This document shows, in pieces, positions 1 to 8,387 of a stretch of DNA of 64,000 bases. The position numbers and the translations under genes are program-made. The notes beneath the pieces are model-generated. The model was not told the DNA's origin. It saw only the letters and a list, made by a program, of their open reading frames with translations, and ran no database searches. This stretch comes from UBA11524 sp051883695 (GTDB lineage: Bacteria; Bacillota; Clostridia; Christensenellales; Aristaeellaceae). Position 1 is the stretch's first letter. Each line of letters starts with the position of its first letter. Location of the stretch: assembly GCA_051883695.1 (NCBI GenBank), contig JBJEUF010000021.1, positions 18,975 to 82,974 on the forward strand, in the 5' to 3' direction.

Positions 1-207
1 CATTTTCATATTGGCAGTTCGTCCAACGAGGTAATCCAGGGACACATCGTAGTAGTCAGCGAGCTGAATGAGCAGTCCCAGCGGGATGGTCTGGAAGCCG
101 CGTTCGTATCGACTGTAGACCGTCTGGGCGATGCCAAGCATCTGAGCAACCTGGGCCTGGGTCAAATCGGCGTCTTCCCGCATGTCGCGGATGCGTTGGA
201 AGTACAT
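1..207 (-). CDS. XRE-family HTH transcriptional regulator (3' end outside window)
   Basis: The frame is open from an ATG at 207 to the left edge, giving 69 residues with no stop, so the C-terminus is missing. The protein reads as a Cro/C1-type helix-turn-helix: a DLTQAQVAQMLGI first helix pair, then QTVYSRYERG as recognition helix, then the usual PLGLLIQLADYYDVSLDYL tail and LVGR. A GGGAGG ribosome site lies just upstream on the minus strand. It is divergent from the secreted-protein operon starting at 327, and AGTACT/GGTACT motifs fill the shared gap. I infer that it binds there and controls both directions. The DNA-binding assignment is secure; the target and any effector are not visible. 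Confidence 0.9.
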   Translation of the reverse strand, partial: MYFQRIRDMREDADLTQAQVAQMLGIAQTVYSRYERGFQTIPLGLLIQLADYYDVSLDYLVGRTANMKM

Positions 208-235
208 GCGAGAATCCTCCCTGTAAAAATTTTCT

Positions 236-308
236 GTACCGATCGGTACTATATTGCATTATGCCACAATGTGTGATATACTATGCGAGGATAGTACTAA
301 AAAGTACT
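236..308. promoter_or_regulatory. Promoter of the secreted-protein operon with candidate XRE operators
   Basis: On the plus strand TTGCAT (254-259) and TATACT (277-282) are 17 bp apart, a good sigma-A promoter pointing at the gene starting at 327. A 14-bp palindrome GTACCGATCGGTAC (236-249) sits upstream. Two AGTACT hexamers (293-298 and 303-308) sit where transcription would start. The shared GTACT core on both sides of the promoter suggests operators for the divergent XRE regulator. Operator function is inferred. Confidence 0.6.
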
Positions 309-326
309 AACAAGGGAGGGGAAAAC

Positions 327-3011
327 ATGGATAGGGTGAGCGGTAAAGTGAAGTGGAATAAACGCGTGGTGCTTCCCAAGTGGCTGAACACGCCTGTCAA
401 CACGATGAAATGGATTGTGTTGGCGTTTGTAGTTGTGATGGTGTGCCTTTGCAATAATGCTTTAGCCTACTCCGGATCTGACTATACGACCAATTCCTCG
501 TTGGCAACAAAGCTGGACAACCTGATCAATGGAAAGGTTGCAATCTTTTCCAATACCTCGACAAAGTTTCCAGTAGGATCAAGTCTCAATAACTCTACGA
601 CATACTATTGGAAAAACGGCTATTACTCAGGCAAACAGTGTTATGCCTATGGTCAGGCGGCATATTACTATCTGTTTGGTGATGTTCCTTATCATGGAAG
701 CGGAAGCTATTCCAATTCCAAAGTGGTTTCGGGTGTTAAGGGACTGAATACCCTTTCTTATGATGTGCTTGTTAAGGGCGGCGTGGGTTGTGGAGCCTAT
801 ATCCGCACAACCGACCAATCGAGCGGATCATATAATGGCAATGTGGGTCACTCAATGATTGTGCTTACATACAATTCCAACGGGATTACGATCCTGCATG
901 GTAATTCGAATGGAAAAGGCGCAATAACCATCAATACCTATACATGGGCTAGCTTCAATTCTACGCATATTTCAGGTAAGGGGCGGTATGTATCTCATAT
1001 AGTCCAACCGAACTTGACTGCTAATTCCATTTCTGGATACACGAGGATCGATTCACTCCCTCGTATCGCGAAAAGCATTAAGGTAAGCACCAGCACGGAT
1101 CCTTGCGAGGTGAGAAAGGCCCCGAACAAAGATGGAGAGTTTGTTCGCTCCGTAGATAAGGATACAATCATCTACCTCAAAGGAGCTGTGAAGAATACAG
1201 CAGGCAACACCTGGTACGAGACAGAAGATGGGTATTTCATCTATAGTGGTGATCTGGAAATCCTTGTGGACGATGCCAGCTACACAGAAACGAAGTATGG
1301 TGCACTGGGCATCAGCAAAACCAGCGATTGCTGGCTCAAGGACAGGCCATACGAGGCTTCTGATCATCATGAAAGAGTCGTTGCACAGGGAAAGACCGTT
1401 AGTATCGTTGCCAAGGTTGTCAACAGCTATGGGAATACCTGGTATAAGACATCTGATGGCTACTTCGTTTACAGTAGCGATGTAACACTGTATGAGATGG
1501 AGCAGATGTTCACAATCTCGGCGACATTCAAGAACACCGAAAAGCGTGACAGCCATAAGGCTCCGTATCTCGACTCTCCGGATGTAAAGTCCTACGCGAA
1601 TGGCGCAACAGTGACCGTCACGCGCTTTGTCAAGAACAGCTATGGCAATATCTGGGCACAGCTTTCGGACGGTAGCTTCCTGTGCTTTTACGATAAAGAA
1701 ACTGGCGATAATAAGCTGACATTTATCGCTATGACCTCTGCCTTTACAACCAGTGGCGTTGTGAAACCGACAGGCAACATCCCGCTGAATACTGCTTTTG
1801 GTCTTCGCGGCAAGATCACTGCGACAGCACCCATGCTTACAGTCACCGCGCGTGTGATTGATAAAAGCACAAACAAAGCAGTTGTTGGCCCCGTGAGCGC
1901 CAGCCCATCTGCAACAACGCGGACGGTGGATCTGAATGCATCCGTCAATGGGGTGAACATTAACAACAAAATGCCCTTCAGCAAGCTGACTACCGCTGGT
2001 TACTATCGGTATGAGGTGATCGTACAGCTTGGGTTCACCTACAACAGCAAGACTTTCAAATTTGGTGCTGAGCAGGTGGTTATCAGCAGTGACTTCACAG
2101 CGGGTAACCCTGCCAAGGTTCTTGTTGAAAAGATTACTGTCCTCAATCAGATCAGTAAACTCGCGTATGGCGAACCCTATGATTTCCGGTGGGAAGTCTA
2201 TCCCAGCAATGCCACGGATAAAACTGTTACATGGTCAAGCAGCAACACAGACGTTATTTGGATACCGGAAGCGTCAGGAACTCCTGGTGTTGATGAAAAC
2301 GCGTATGCGGATGTGTTCTATAGGGGCTATGGTACAACCACGATAACAGTTCGTGCGAATGATGGCAGCGGCGTGTCGGTGTCATTCGATGTGACGGTAT
2401 ATGATCCGAATCCAAAGCCGAGTCTTGAGAACGTTTCGCTATCAGCAGGTCAAAATCTGACAGCTATGCGTGGTGGCACGGTGACGATGCCGATCTACCT
2501 CAGCAACCCCAACGAAGACGTCGCAATCGGAACGATTCTGGTCAAGTACGAGCTGCCTGATGGCGTGACCATCAGCGGCGTGGAAACAGCCGGTATCGCG
2601 GTTGGCTCGGACAAGACCCATTACGCGAATACGCTCCTGAACAACCTGAGCGGCATCAGCGGCAGCGGTCAGATTCTGAATGTGACCCTGCAGCTGTCCA
2701 ATAGCGTTGCATTCCCGGTCACGGTGAGGATGACGGCAACGGTCAATCCGCTGAACACGGGTGAGGATGTGACGCTGAGCCCGTTCACGGCGACCATCGA
2801 GGAAAAGAGCAGGCGGGTTCCCGGCGATGTCAATGATGACGGGCAGGTCTCCACGGCGGACTTCCTGAGGCTGGCGAAATACCTGGCCGGGTGGTCCGGA
2901 ATCACGATCAACGAAGCCAATTCGGATGTCAACGGCGACGGACAGGTTTCCACGGCGGATTTCCTGCGCATGTCCAAATACCTGTCCGGTTGGGATGTAG
3001 AACTGAAATAA
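327..3011 (+). CDS. Secreted papain/CHAP-like protein with SH3-like, Ig-like, cohesin-like and dockerin modules
   Basis: The start is the ATG at 327 behind AAGGGAGGGG; an upstream in-frame ATG at 261 overlaps the promoter. Of 894 residues, about 28-50 form a hydrophobic signal segment ending NNALA. Residues about 50-240 resemble a cysteine amidase or peptidase fold: Cys105 in GKQCYAYGQAAYYYLFG, His175 in VGHSMIVL and an Asn/Asp-type site near ILHGNSNG. Three SH3-like repeats follow (about 245-460; YGNTWYKTSDGYFVYSSD type), then a Big_2 Ig-like domain (about 598-693) and a cohesin-like beta-sandwich (about 700-828). A type I dockerin ends the protein, with two DVNxDGQVSTADFLR calcium loops (about 829-892). 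Having both cohesin-like and dockerin modules suggests assembly with other surface proteins, perhaps the cohesin protein just downstream. The enzymatic reaction is inferred from residue pattern only. Confidence 0.8.
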   Translation: MDRVSGKVKWNKRVVLPKWLNTPVNTMKWIVLAFVVVMVCLCNNALAYSGSDYTTNSSLATKLDNLINGKVAIFSNTSTKFPVGSSLNNSTTYYWKNGYYSGKQCYAYGQAAYYYLFGDVPYHGSGSYSNSKVVSGVKGLNTLSYDVLVKGGVGCGAYIRTTDQSSGSYNGNVGHSMIVLTYNSNGITILHGNSNGKGAITINTYTWASFNSTHISGKGRYVSHIVQPNLTANSISGYTRIDSLPRIAKSIKVSTSTDPCEVRKAPNKDGEFVRSVDKDTIIYLKGAVKNTAGNTWYETEDGYFIYSGDLEILVDDASYTETKYGALGISKTSDCWLKDRPYEASDHHERVVAQGKTVSIVAKVVNSYGNTWYKTSDGYFVYSSDVTLYEMEQMFTISATFKNTEKRDSHKAPYLDSPDVKSYANGATVTVTRFVKNSYGNIWAQLSDGSFLCFYDKETGDNKLTFIAMTSAFTTSGVVKPTGNIPLNTAFGLRGKITATAPMLTVTARVIDKSTNKAVVGPVSASPSATTRTVDLNASVNGVNINNKMPFSKLTTAGYYRYEVIVQLGFTYNSKTFKFGAEQVVISSDFTAGNPAKVLVEKITVLNQISKLAYGEPYDFRWEVYPSNATDKTVTWSSSNTDVIWIPEASGTPGVDENAYADVFYRGYGTTTITVRANDGSGVSVSFDVTVYDPNPKPSLENVSLSAGQNLTAMRGGTVTMPIYLSNPNEDVAIGTILVKYELPDGVTISGVETAGIAVGSDKTHYANTLLNNLSGISGSGQILNVTLQLSNSVAFPVTVRMTATVNPLNTGEDVTLSPFTATIEEKSRRVPGDVNDDGQVSTADFLRLAKYLAGWSGITINEANSDVNGDGQVSTADFLRMSKYLSGWDVELK

Positions 3012-3024
3012 TGAGGTGACTGAC

Positions 3025-4785
3025 ATGAAGAAACTGACGGCGTGTATCCTTTCTCTCCTTCTGCTGCTCAGCCTGACGGCAACGGCGTTGGCTGCAAAGC
3101 CCGGCGATACGGTGACGGTGAGCATTTCCGTCACATCCAACCCGAACAACGCCTTCGCGGGCAGAATCGGCTTCACCTTCGACTCGAGCGTCCTGACCTT
3201 TGTGTCCGCGACCAAGAGCGGTGATGCGCAGCAGGCGCCAAACAGCGCAAAGGGCTTTTTCCTCCTGAGCAATCTTTCCGGCTTGAATGTGGGACGGGTG
3301 GGAACGCTGACCTTCACGGTTAACGCGAATGCCAAGCCCGGCACCTACTATGTGTCTGCATATGCCTATGATTGCGTGGACGGGGACGAAAATACCGTTA
3401 CGATCGGCGTGTCCGGCGGTTCCGTCACCGTCGAAGCCACTGCCTGTACCAACCACACCTGGGACAGCGGTAAAGTGACCACCGAGCCCACCTGCGCCAA
3501 GGAAGGCGTACGCACCTATACCTGCACAAACTCCGGCTGCGGCGCGACCAAGACTGAGGCCATCCAGAAGCTGACGACCCACTCCTACGACAGTGGCAAG
3601 ATCACCACGGAGCCGACCTGTACCAAGAATGGCGTGAAGACCTATACCTGCTCTGTATGCCATGGAACAAGGACGGAGAGCATCGAGGCTGAAGGGCATG
3701 ATAAGGGCGCGTGGGTTGAAGTCCGGAAGGCGACCTGCAAGAAGGACGGACTGAAGGAGCTGCGCTGTACCAAGTGCGGTGAAACGCTGCAGTCCGAGAT
3801 CATTTCCTCCGCCGGCGTGGAGCATAAGCCCGGTCAGATGACCATCACAACCCAGCCGAGCTGCACCGAGCCCGGAGAAAAGACGCAGAAGTGCACGGTC
3901 TGCGACGAGATTCTCAAAAGGGAGCCGATTGAGGCCAACGGTCATGACAACGGTGCGTGGGTTGTCACGAAGCCTGTGAGCTGCAAAGAGGACGGCCGGG
4001 AGGAGCTGCAGTGCACCATTTGCAGCGCGATGCTGGAAAGCAGGGTTCTGTCTGCCGCCAATGCGAAGCACGTGCCCGGCAGCATGAAGATCACAAAGGC
4101 ACCCACCTGTACGCATGAAGGTGAAAAGACGCAGAAGTGCACGGTATGCGACGTTGTGCTTGCAACGGAGAAGATCTCTGCCGAGGGGCACGACAAGGGC
4201 GCATGGGTGGTTGTCACGCCTGCCACGCGGGAGGAAACCGGCCTGAAGGAGCTGCGCTGCACCAAGTGCCAGGCAGTGCTGGACACAGCGGTGATTCCCG
4301 TACAGACCACCGATTACTTCCCCCGGAGCACGGCCTGCAGCATTGGCCCGCGGTTCTGTGACGTGAGTCGTCTGACGAATCAGTGGTACCGCTTCACGCC
4401 CCTTGATCTGGGTACGGACGGTGTGCAGACCTATGAGCTGATGGCCAGCGACGCGTATGTGATCGGACAGGTTACGGTGAAGGTGGCAGAGGGAACGGTC
4501 ACGATCAACTGCACCTATGTTTCCGAGGATGTGAAGGTGCGCGAGGAGTTCTGCACCCTGCTGCCCTCGCTGGCCGAGACGGAGACGCTGAACCAGAACA
4601 GTCTGACCCATTATGCCTTTGGCGAGCCGATCAGCATCGCTGATGAATTGGGCGGCGATACGAAGGTGTTGCTGTTCATCTGCAATGTGGTGGACTACAA
4701 TACCGACATGCCGATCACTCGCGTATGGCCTAACACGAACGATTTCGTGCTCAAGATCAATCAGCTCAAGGAGAACATGGATTAA
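3025..4785 (+). CDS. Secreted cohesin-domain protein with cysteine-rich CxxC repeats
   Basis: GAGGTG at 3013-3018 fits the ATG at 3025 (586 residues) better than the GTG at 3016. Residues 1-23 are a signal peptide (LLLLLSLTATALA). Residues about 25-140 resemble a cohesin: PGDTVTVSISV, then IGFTFDSSVLTF and VGTLTFTVNANAKPGTYYVS. From about residue 145 to 425 there are roughly six repeats of pattern H-x2-G-x-W/I-...-PTC-x4-G-x4-YTC/QKC-x2-C, each with a cysteine pair as in small zinc-ribbon or disulfide modules. A C-terminal domain of about 150 residues is not recognised. The gene starts 13 bp after the dockerin protein, so the two are surely cotranscribed, and cohesin-dockerin pairing between them is the obvious hypothesis. 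No enzymatic domain is visible. Confidence 0.8.
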   Translation: MKKLTACILSLLLLLSLTATALAAKPGDTVTVSISVTSNPNNAFAGRIGFTFDSSVLTFVSATKSGDAQQAPNSAKGFFLLSNLSGLNVGRVGTLTFTVNANAKPGTYYVSAYAYDCVDGDENTVTIGVSGGSVTVEATACTNHTWDSGKVTTEPTCAKEGVRTYTCTNSGCGATKTEAIQKLTTHSYDSGKITTEPTCTKNGVKTYTCSVCHGTRTESIEAEGHDKGAWVEVRKATCKKDGLKELRCTKCGETLQSEIISSAGVEHKPGQMTITTQPSCTEPGEKTQKCTVCDEILKREPIEANGHDNGAWVVTKPVSCKEDGREELQCTICSAMLESRVLSAANAKHVPGSMKITKAPTCTHEGEKTQKCTVCDVVLATEKISAEGHDKGAWVVVTPATREETGLKELRCTKCQAVLDTAVIPVQTTDYFPRSTACSIGPRFCDVSRLTNQWYRFTPLDLGTDGVQTYELMASDAYVIGQVTVKVAEGTVTINCTYVSEDVKVREEFCTLLPSLAETETLNQNSLTHYAFGEPISIADELGGDTKVLLFICNVVDYNTDMPITRVWPNTNDFVLKINQLKENMD

Positions 4786-4949
4786 GGAACCTCTGAATAA
4801 CTCGGCGGCACGCTGGCGGCTGAATTTCAGCCATCTGCTTCTTGCAGAAATCTCGATTTACAGGAAGTCAAACCTTCGATTTCTGCAATCGCATCTGGCA
4901 GAAATTCCGCTCACCATCGCACCACCTCATTGATTCAGAGTTTCCTTAA
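4782..4949. mobile_element. MITE-like palindromic element (about 168 bp)
   Basis: The ends are inverted repeats matching at 17 of 19 positions: TTAAGGAACCTCTGAATAA (4782-4800) against the complement of 4931-4949. The interior holds further self-complementary pieces, including GCAGAAATC near 4844 against GATTTCTGC at 4879-4887. No coding frame or transposase lies inside. The left end overlaps the stop codon of the preceding gene, so the element may also fold as a 3' hairpin of that mRNA. No clear target duplication was seen. Confidence 0.55.
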
Positions 4950-4959
4950 CATTACCAAA

Positions 4960-5012
4960 CGCCTTCGCGCATGCCGCCTGTATTATGTACATGCGATCCC
5001 TGCGCGAAGGCG
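4960..5012 (+). promoter_or_regulatory. Long stem-loop in the leader of the DUF6273 gene
   Basis: CGCCTTCGCGC (4960-4970) is perfectly complementary to GCGCGAAGGCG (5002-5012), with a 31-nt loop between. It lies 50 bp ahead of the start at 5062 and just after the MITE-like element. It could be a leader structure, a terminator of the upstream operon without a U-tract, or an operator. I could not pick out a convincing promoter here. Confidence 0.35.
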
Positions 5013-5061
5013 GTATTGCTGGAAGTACTCAATGCCTGAAAAAACAAGGAGGATACCTGTC

Positions 5062-5859
5062 ATGGATAGAATGCATAAGCGATGGCTGTGTGCGGTGATC
5101 ACTGCTGTGATGCTGTGTGCGATTTGCGGTACGGCGATTGCGGCGACACGACCCATAGGACCGTCTTCCGCCCCACAGGGGGACTTCCGCACGGTTGGAA
5201 GCATTGTGACCTTCGGCTCTTACGAACAGGATAACTATACGGGGAATGGCAAAGAAGGGATCGAGTGGATCGTCCTTGATTACGAGCCGAACGGTGACTA
5301 TGCGCTGTTGATTTCGCGCTACTGCCTTGACGCTCATTATTTCAACAGGGAAACATATAACGCCTGGAGTGACAGCGACATTCGCAGCTGGCTGAATGAT
5401 ACCTTCTACGCTGCGGCGTTTAGCAGCAGTGAACGGAATGCTGTGATGATGGCAGAAGTAGAAACCGTGCGTGCGAATGGACGCCTGGAAACGACGCAGG
5501 ATCGGGTGTTTCTGCTGAGCAAGGAAGAAGCGATGAGGTTCTTCCCGGGCAGAACATGGAACGAAAGCGAGGAGGTTGCTGCACGCCGTGCTGTGCCCAC
5601 CGCTTATGCAGTCGCCAACGGCGCATATCAGTCCAGCAAGACGTTCGTTGATGGACGGGGAACCACCTGCTGGTGGCTGCGCTCCTATTACGGGGACAAT
5701 GGCAAGACGGGTGCAGCATATCGTGAATATGCCAATGGGGTTCGCGAAAGCGGCAGTATTTTCGGCTATTCCCTGAAAACGTATAACACAAACAAGTGGT
5801 ATGGCGTTCGTCCTGTTATCTGGATATCTGTGCGCGAAGCAGAAAGCGCAGGGAATTGA
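5062..5859 (+). CDS. Secreted DUF6273-domain protein
   Basis: The ATG at 5062 follows AAGGAGG by 9 nt, giving 265 residues. Upstream in-frame starts (4930, 5032) lack a ribosome site. The first 30 residues are a signal peptide (MLCAICGTAIAA). The rest matches DUF6273: an FGSYEQ...GIEWIVLDYE opening, then LLISRYCLDAHYFN, WSDSDIRSWLNDTFYAAAFSSSE, and a closing WWLRSY...GVRPVIWI. Such proteins are common in gut Firmicutes and often carry surface or repeat domains; no reaction is known. A strong terminator follows at 5888-5928, so this is a single-gene unit. Function is unknown. Confidence 0.8.
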   Translation: MDRMHKRWLCAVITAVMLCAICGTAIAATRPIGPSSAPQGDFRTVGSIVTFGSYEQDNYTGNGKEGIEWIVLDYEPNGDYALLISRYCLDAHYFNRETYNAWSDSDIRSWLNDTFYAAAFSSSERNAVMMAEVETVRANGRLETTQDRVFLLSKEEAMRFFPGRTWNESEEVAARRAVPTAYAVANGAYQSSKTFVDGRGTTCWWLRSYYGDNGKTGAAYREYANGVRESGSIFGYSLKTYNTNKWYGVRPVIWISVREAESAGN

Positions 5860-5887
5860 TGAGAGGGACAATCTCTTCCTGACGGCT

Positions 5888-5928
5888 CTGAGGCAGACCC
5901 GTGACGCGGCGGGTCTGCCTCAGCTTTT
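5888..5928 (+). terminator. Intrinsic terminator after the DUF6273 gene
   Basis: A perfect 14-bp stem, CTGAGGCAGACCCG (5888-5901) with CGGGTCTGCCTCAG (5910-5923), has an 8-nt loop and is followed by CTTTT. Confidence 0.9.
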
Positions 5929-5951
5929 ACAGGTGACAAGGACATAAACCG

Positions 5952-5980
5952 TTGATTTTTCCATGGCTTTACGGTAGAAT
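5952..5980 (+). promoter_or_regulatory. Sigma-A-type promoter for the gene at 6032
   Basis: TTGATT (5952-5957), a 17-bp spacer and TAGAAT (5975-5980) lie just after the terminator and 50 bp before the start at 6032. They probably also drive the GH5 gene. Confidence 0.75.
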
Positions 5981-6031
5981 GTGCTTGCAGGCTTCAATGT
6001 CTGACATGCGTCAATCAAGGAGGAAGCCTTC

Positions 6032-6541
6032 ATGAGGAAGGTCGTCTCCATCCTGCTCCTGCTTGTGCAGTTGAGTCCCTGCTGTGCCTTCGCTGAGGAG
6101 CTGCAGACAGGAATGCCCGGAGCAAGCCTGATTGCCCAGTGGGGCGAGCCTGTTCATGCTCTTATCAACGCCGGTGTGTGGAGCAGGGATGGTCAGACGC
6201 TTGTTGCCTCCTTCACCTACAGCGAGCGGCAGGGTGATGAGCTGTTGGCGGATGATGTCCTTCTGGACGCAGAGCGCCGGTACATCTCCGGCACGATTCC
6301 GGCGGAGGATACGCTCTTTCGCGTGCATGATATGATTTCCGGTATGCCCGCAAGCGAGATCCCGCATATGTTCGATTCCGGAAGCGGATTTTATATCAAC
6401 ACAAGAATCACCGCGGATGGCTACATTGTCCGCTGGCAGGACGATTGTCCCAGTATCCTGCTGAACATGTATCCGGAAGTGTACGACTGCGTCCTGCAGG
6501 AGACGACCGGCGGTCATGTGGCGGAGTCCTGCTGTATCTGA
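6032..6541 (+). CDS. Small secreted protein of unknown function
   Basis: This 169-residue protein starts at an ATG 8 nt after AAGGAGG. Residues 1-22 form a signal peptide (VSILLLLVQLSPCCAFAEE). The remainder has no domain I recognise. It includes a GEPVHALINAGVWSRDGQTL stretch followed by alternating beta-like segments, and ends with two cysteines (SCCI). It is 65 bp ahead of the GH5 gene with no terminator between, so the two may be cotranscribed. The role is unknown; codon use and the ribosome site support it as a real gene. Confidence 0.7.
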   Translation: MRKVVSILLLLVQLSPCCAFAEELQTGMPGASLIAQWGEPVHALINAGVWSRDGQTLVASFTYSERQGDELLADDVLLDAERRYISGTIPAEDTLFRVHDMISGMPASEIPHMFDSGSGFYINTRITADGYIVRWQDDCPSILLNMYPEVYDCVLQETTGGHVAESCCI

Positions 6542-6606
6542 TGCAGACGCAGCCGTCGGAGTGACCTGATACATGACCTGATACATTATGAAAGGAAGTA
6601 TGAACG

Positions 6607-7557
6607 ATGCTGAAGGAAATGGGAATTGATCGCGGCGTAAATCTGGGCGGCTGGCTGAGCCAGTGCGACTATTCCGCTGAGCAGTTGAATCATTTCATCG
6701 AGGAAGAGGACTTTGCCCGCATTGCCGCCTGGGGCCTGGATCATGTGCGCATCCCGGTGGACTACAATGTCCTGGAGGACGAGCATGGCGGGTATGATGC
6801 CCCCGGCTGGGAGCGGCTTGATTTCGCCTTTGCGGCCTGCGGGAAATACGGGCTGAAGGCGGTGCTTGACCTGCACAAGACGGCGGGCTTCTCCTTCGAC
6901 AAGGGCGAGATGGAAACCGGGTTCTTCGGGAACGGCGGGTATCAGGAGCGCTTCTTCCGGCTGTGGGAGGAGCTTGCCCGGAGGTACGGCTGCCTGGATC
7001 AGCGGGTGGCGTTCGAGCTGCTCAACGAGGTGACGAAGTCCGAGTTCATCGGCGTCTGGAACCGCGTGGCGGGAGAAGCCATCCGCCGCATCCGCGTGTA
7101 TGCCCCGAACACGGTGATTCTGGTGGGCAGCTACCATCATAATGCCGCCGATGCGGTCAAGGATCTCGCCGCGCCGCCGGATGATCGCGTGGTCTACAAT
7201 TTCCACTGCTATGAGCCGCTGGCCTATACGCATCAGGGCGCGTACTGGGTGGACATTCTCGATCGGGCGGCGCGCATTCCCTTCACGGAAAGCGGCGTGA
7301 CGGAGACCTATTTTGATGAGCGCTGGTCTTCCGCCCTTGACGCAGCGGAGCGGAACCATACCGGCCTGTACTGCGGCGAGTACGGCATGATTGACGTGGT
7401 GCCGCCGGAGGACGCGCTGGAATGGTTCAAGGCGATCCATGCGGCGTTTGAGCGCCATGGTATCGCCCGCTGCGCATGGAGCTACAAGGGAATGGACTTC
7501 GGTATCGGTGATGCGCGATGGGATGCCCTGCGGGACGAGCTGCTGAAATATCTGTGA
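6607..7557 (+). CDS. GH5 family glycoside hydrolase (endoglucanase-like), cytoplasmic
   Basis: This is a 316-residue retaining glycosidase of the cellulase-A (GH5) clan. The start has GAAAGGAAG upstream. Visible features are RGVNLGGWL at the N-terminus, DHVRIPVDY, LDLH near strand 3, the acid/base in ELLNEV (Glu141), NFHCYEP, and the nucleophile in YCGEYG (Glu258). There is no signal peptide, so it would act on imported beta-linked oligosaccharides rather than outside the cell. The beta-glucan or beta-mannan preference cannot be read from sequence. It ends before a hairpin shared with the convergent ter operon. Confidence 0.9.
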   Translation: MLKEMGIDRGVNLGGWLSQCDYSAEQLNHFIEEEDFARIAAWGLDHVRIPVDYNVLEDEHGGYDAPGWERLDFAFAACGKYGLKAVLDLHKTAGFSFDKGEMETGFFGNGGYQERFFRLWEELARRYGCLDQRVAFELLNEVTKSEFIGVWNRVAGEAIRRIRVYAPNTVILVGSYHHNAADAVKDLAAPPDDRVVYNFHCYEPLAYTHQGAYWVDILDRAARIPFTESGVTETYFDERWSSALDAAERNHTGLYCGEYGMIDVVPPEDALEWFKAIHAAFERHGIARCAWSYKGMDFGIGDARWDALRDELLKYL

Positions 7558-7573
7558 TATCGGATGCAATCAT

Positions 7574-7614
7574 AAACGGCTATTCTGCTCTTGATGCGCG
7601 AATAGCCGTTTTCA
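7574..7614. terminator. Hairpin between convergent GH5 and HAD genes
   Basis: AAACGGCTATTC (7574-7585) pairs perfectly with GAATAGCCGTTT (7600-7611), and the run of T continues on the plus strand. It terminates the GH5 transcript and may also end the ter operon from the other side, where the U-tract is weaker. Confidence 0.75.
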
Positions 7615-7622
7615 TTTGCGGG

Positions 7623-8387
7623 CTACCGGCTTTCCAGCAGCGCCAGGCCCTGCACCGTCACGAAATCAGAAAAGAGACTGTCCGGGCCGCAGCAAATGCA
7701 CCTGCCATGTCCCTGCCATGCTGCCCGAAGCGCTTCGGGCATGAGGGCGCAGGTGGCCTGGTTGAGCATGGGGAGATCCATATCGCTGTCCCCGGCGCAC
7801 AGGAGCGTTTCACAGGCAAACCGCTCCCGCAGCCGCAGGACTGCTGTCCCCTTGTTGAGCTCCGGCGGCAGCAGGTACACCTTTTTGCCGGAGGCCAGGA
7901 CGTGCAGTCCGGTACGGACGGACAGCTCCTCCGCGACGCTGCGGGGCGAGGTATCCCTGCCGCAGTAGACGAAAAGGTAGGCGTCGTCGACGATCCTGCA
8001 CCGGATGAACCGCGCATCCGGTGACAGAAGCACATGCATCCGCCAAAGCTCCTCCCGCCACGGCCCGAACAGCGTCTGACTCTGCGCCGCCCATGCTTCA
8101 TCCGGCTTGCCGCGGTGCAGCAGGACGGCGCCGTTTGTCGTGACGGCCCATTCCGGCGCGCGATCATGGGGAAAGCAGATTCGACCGTACTGCTCGACCG
8201 AACGGGAGGTGACGGGGATGAACAGATGCCGGGCGATGATATCCGCCAGCCGGGCATATGTGGTGGGCGACATATAGGCCTGTTCCTCGCCGTGGATCCA
8301 CTCGACACAGGGAAAGCCCTCGTGCGGCCTTTTCCGGGAGTAGATCAGCGTATTGTCGATGTCACAGGCGAACAGGGCTTCTTTCAT
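7623..8387 (-). CDS. HAD-superfamily hydrolase of the ter biosynthetic module
   Basis: This 254-residue protein has HAD motif I near the N-terminus (FACDIDNTLIYS), motif II serine/threonine (VTTNG; earlier VTSRS) and motif IV in LCAGDSDMDLPML, as in Cof-like phosphatases. The C-terminal part holds the usual lysine region (LNKGTAV). It is the last gene of the ter operon, starting immediately after the stop of the StiP-like gene with no gap. HAD hydrolases are regular members of Ter-linked biosynthetic modules, where they are thought to dephosphorylate a nucleoside-like intermediate; that role is inferred from context. Confidence 0.88.
   Translation of the reverse strand: MKEALFACDIDNTLIYSRKRPHEGFPCVEWIHGEEQAYMSPTTYARLADIIARHLFIPVTSRSVEQYGRICFPHDRAPEWAVTTNGAVLLHRGKPDEAWAAQSQTLFGPWREELWRMHVLLSPDARFIRCRIVDDAYLFVYCGRDTSPRSVAEELSVRTGLHVLASGKKVYLLPPELNKGTAVLRLRERFACETLLCAGDSDMDLPMLNQATCALMPEALRAAWQGHGRCICCGPDSLFSDFVTVQGLALLESR

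Noticed and set aside
6563..6586. Tandem 12-bp repeat GACCTGATACAT x2
   Set aside because: Only two units, between two cotranscribed genes; too short to call an operator or repeat family without further copies.
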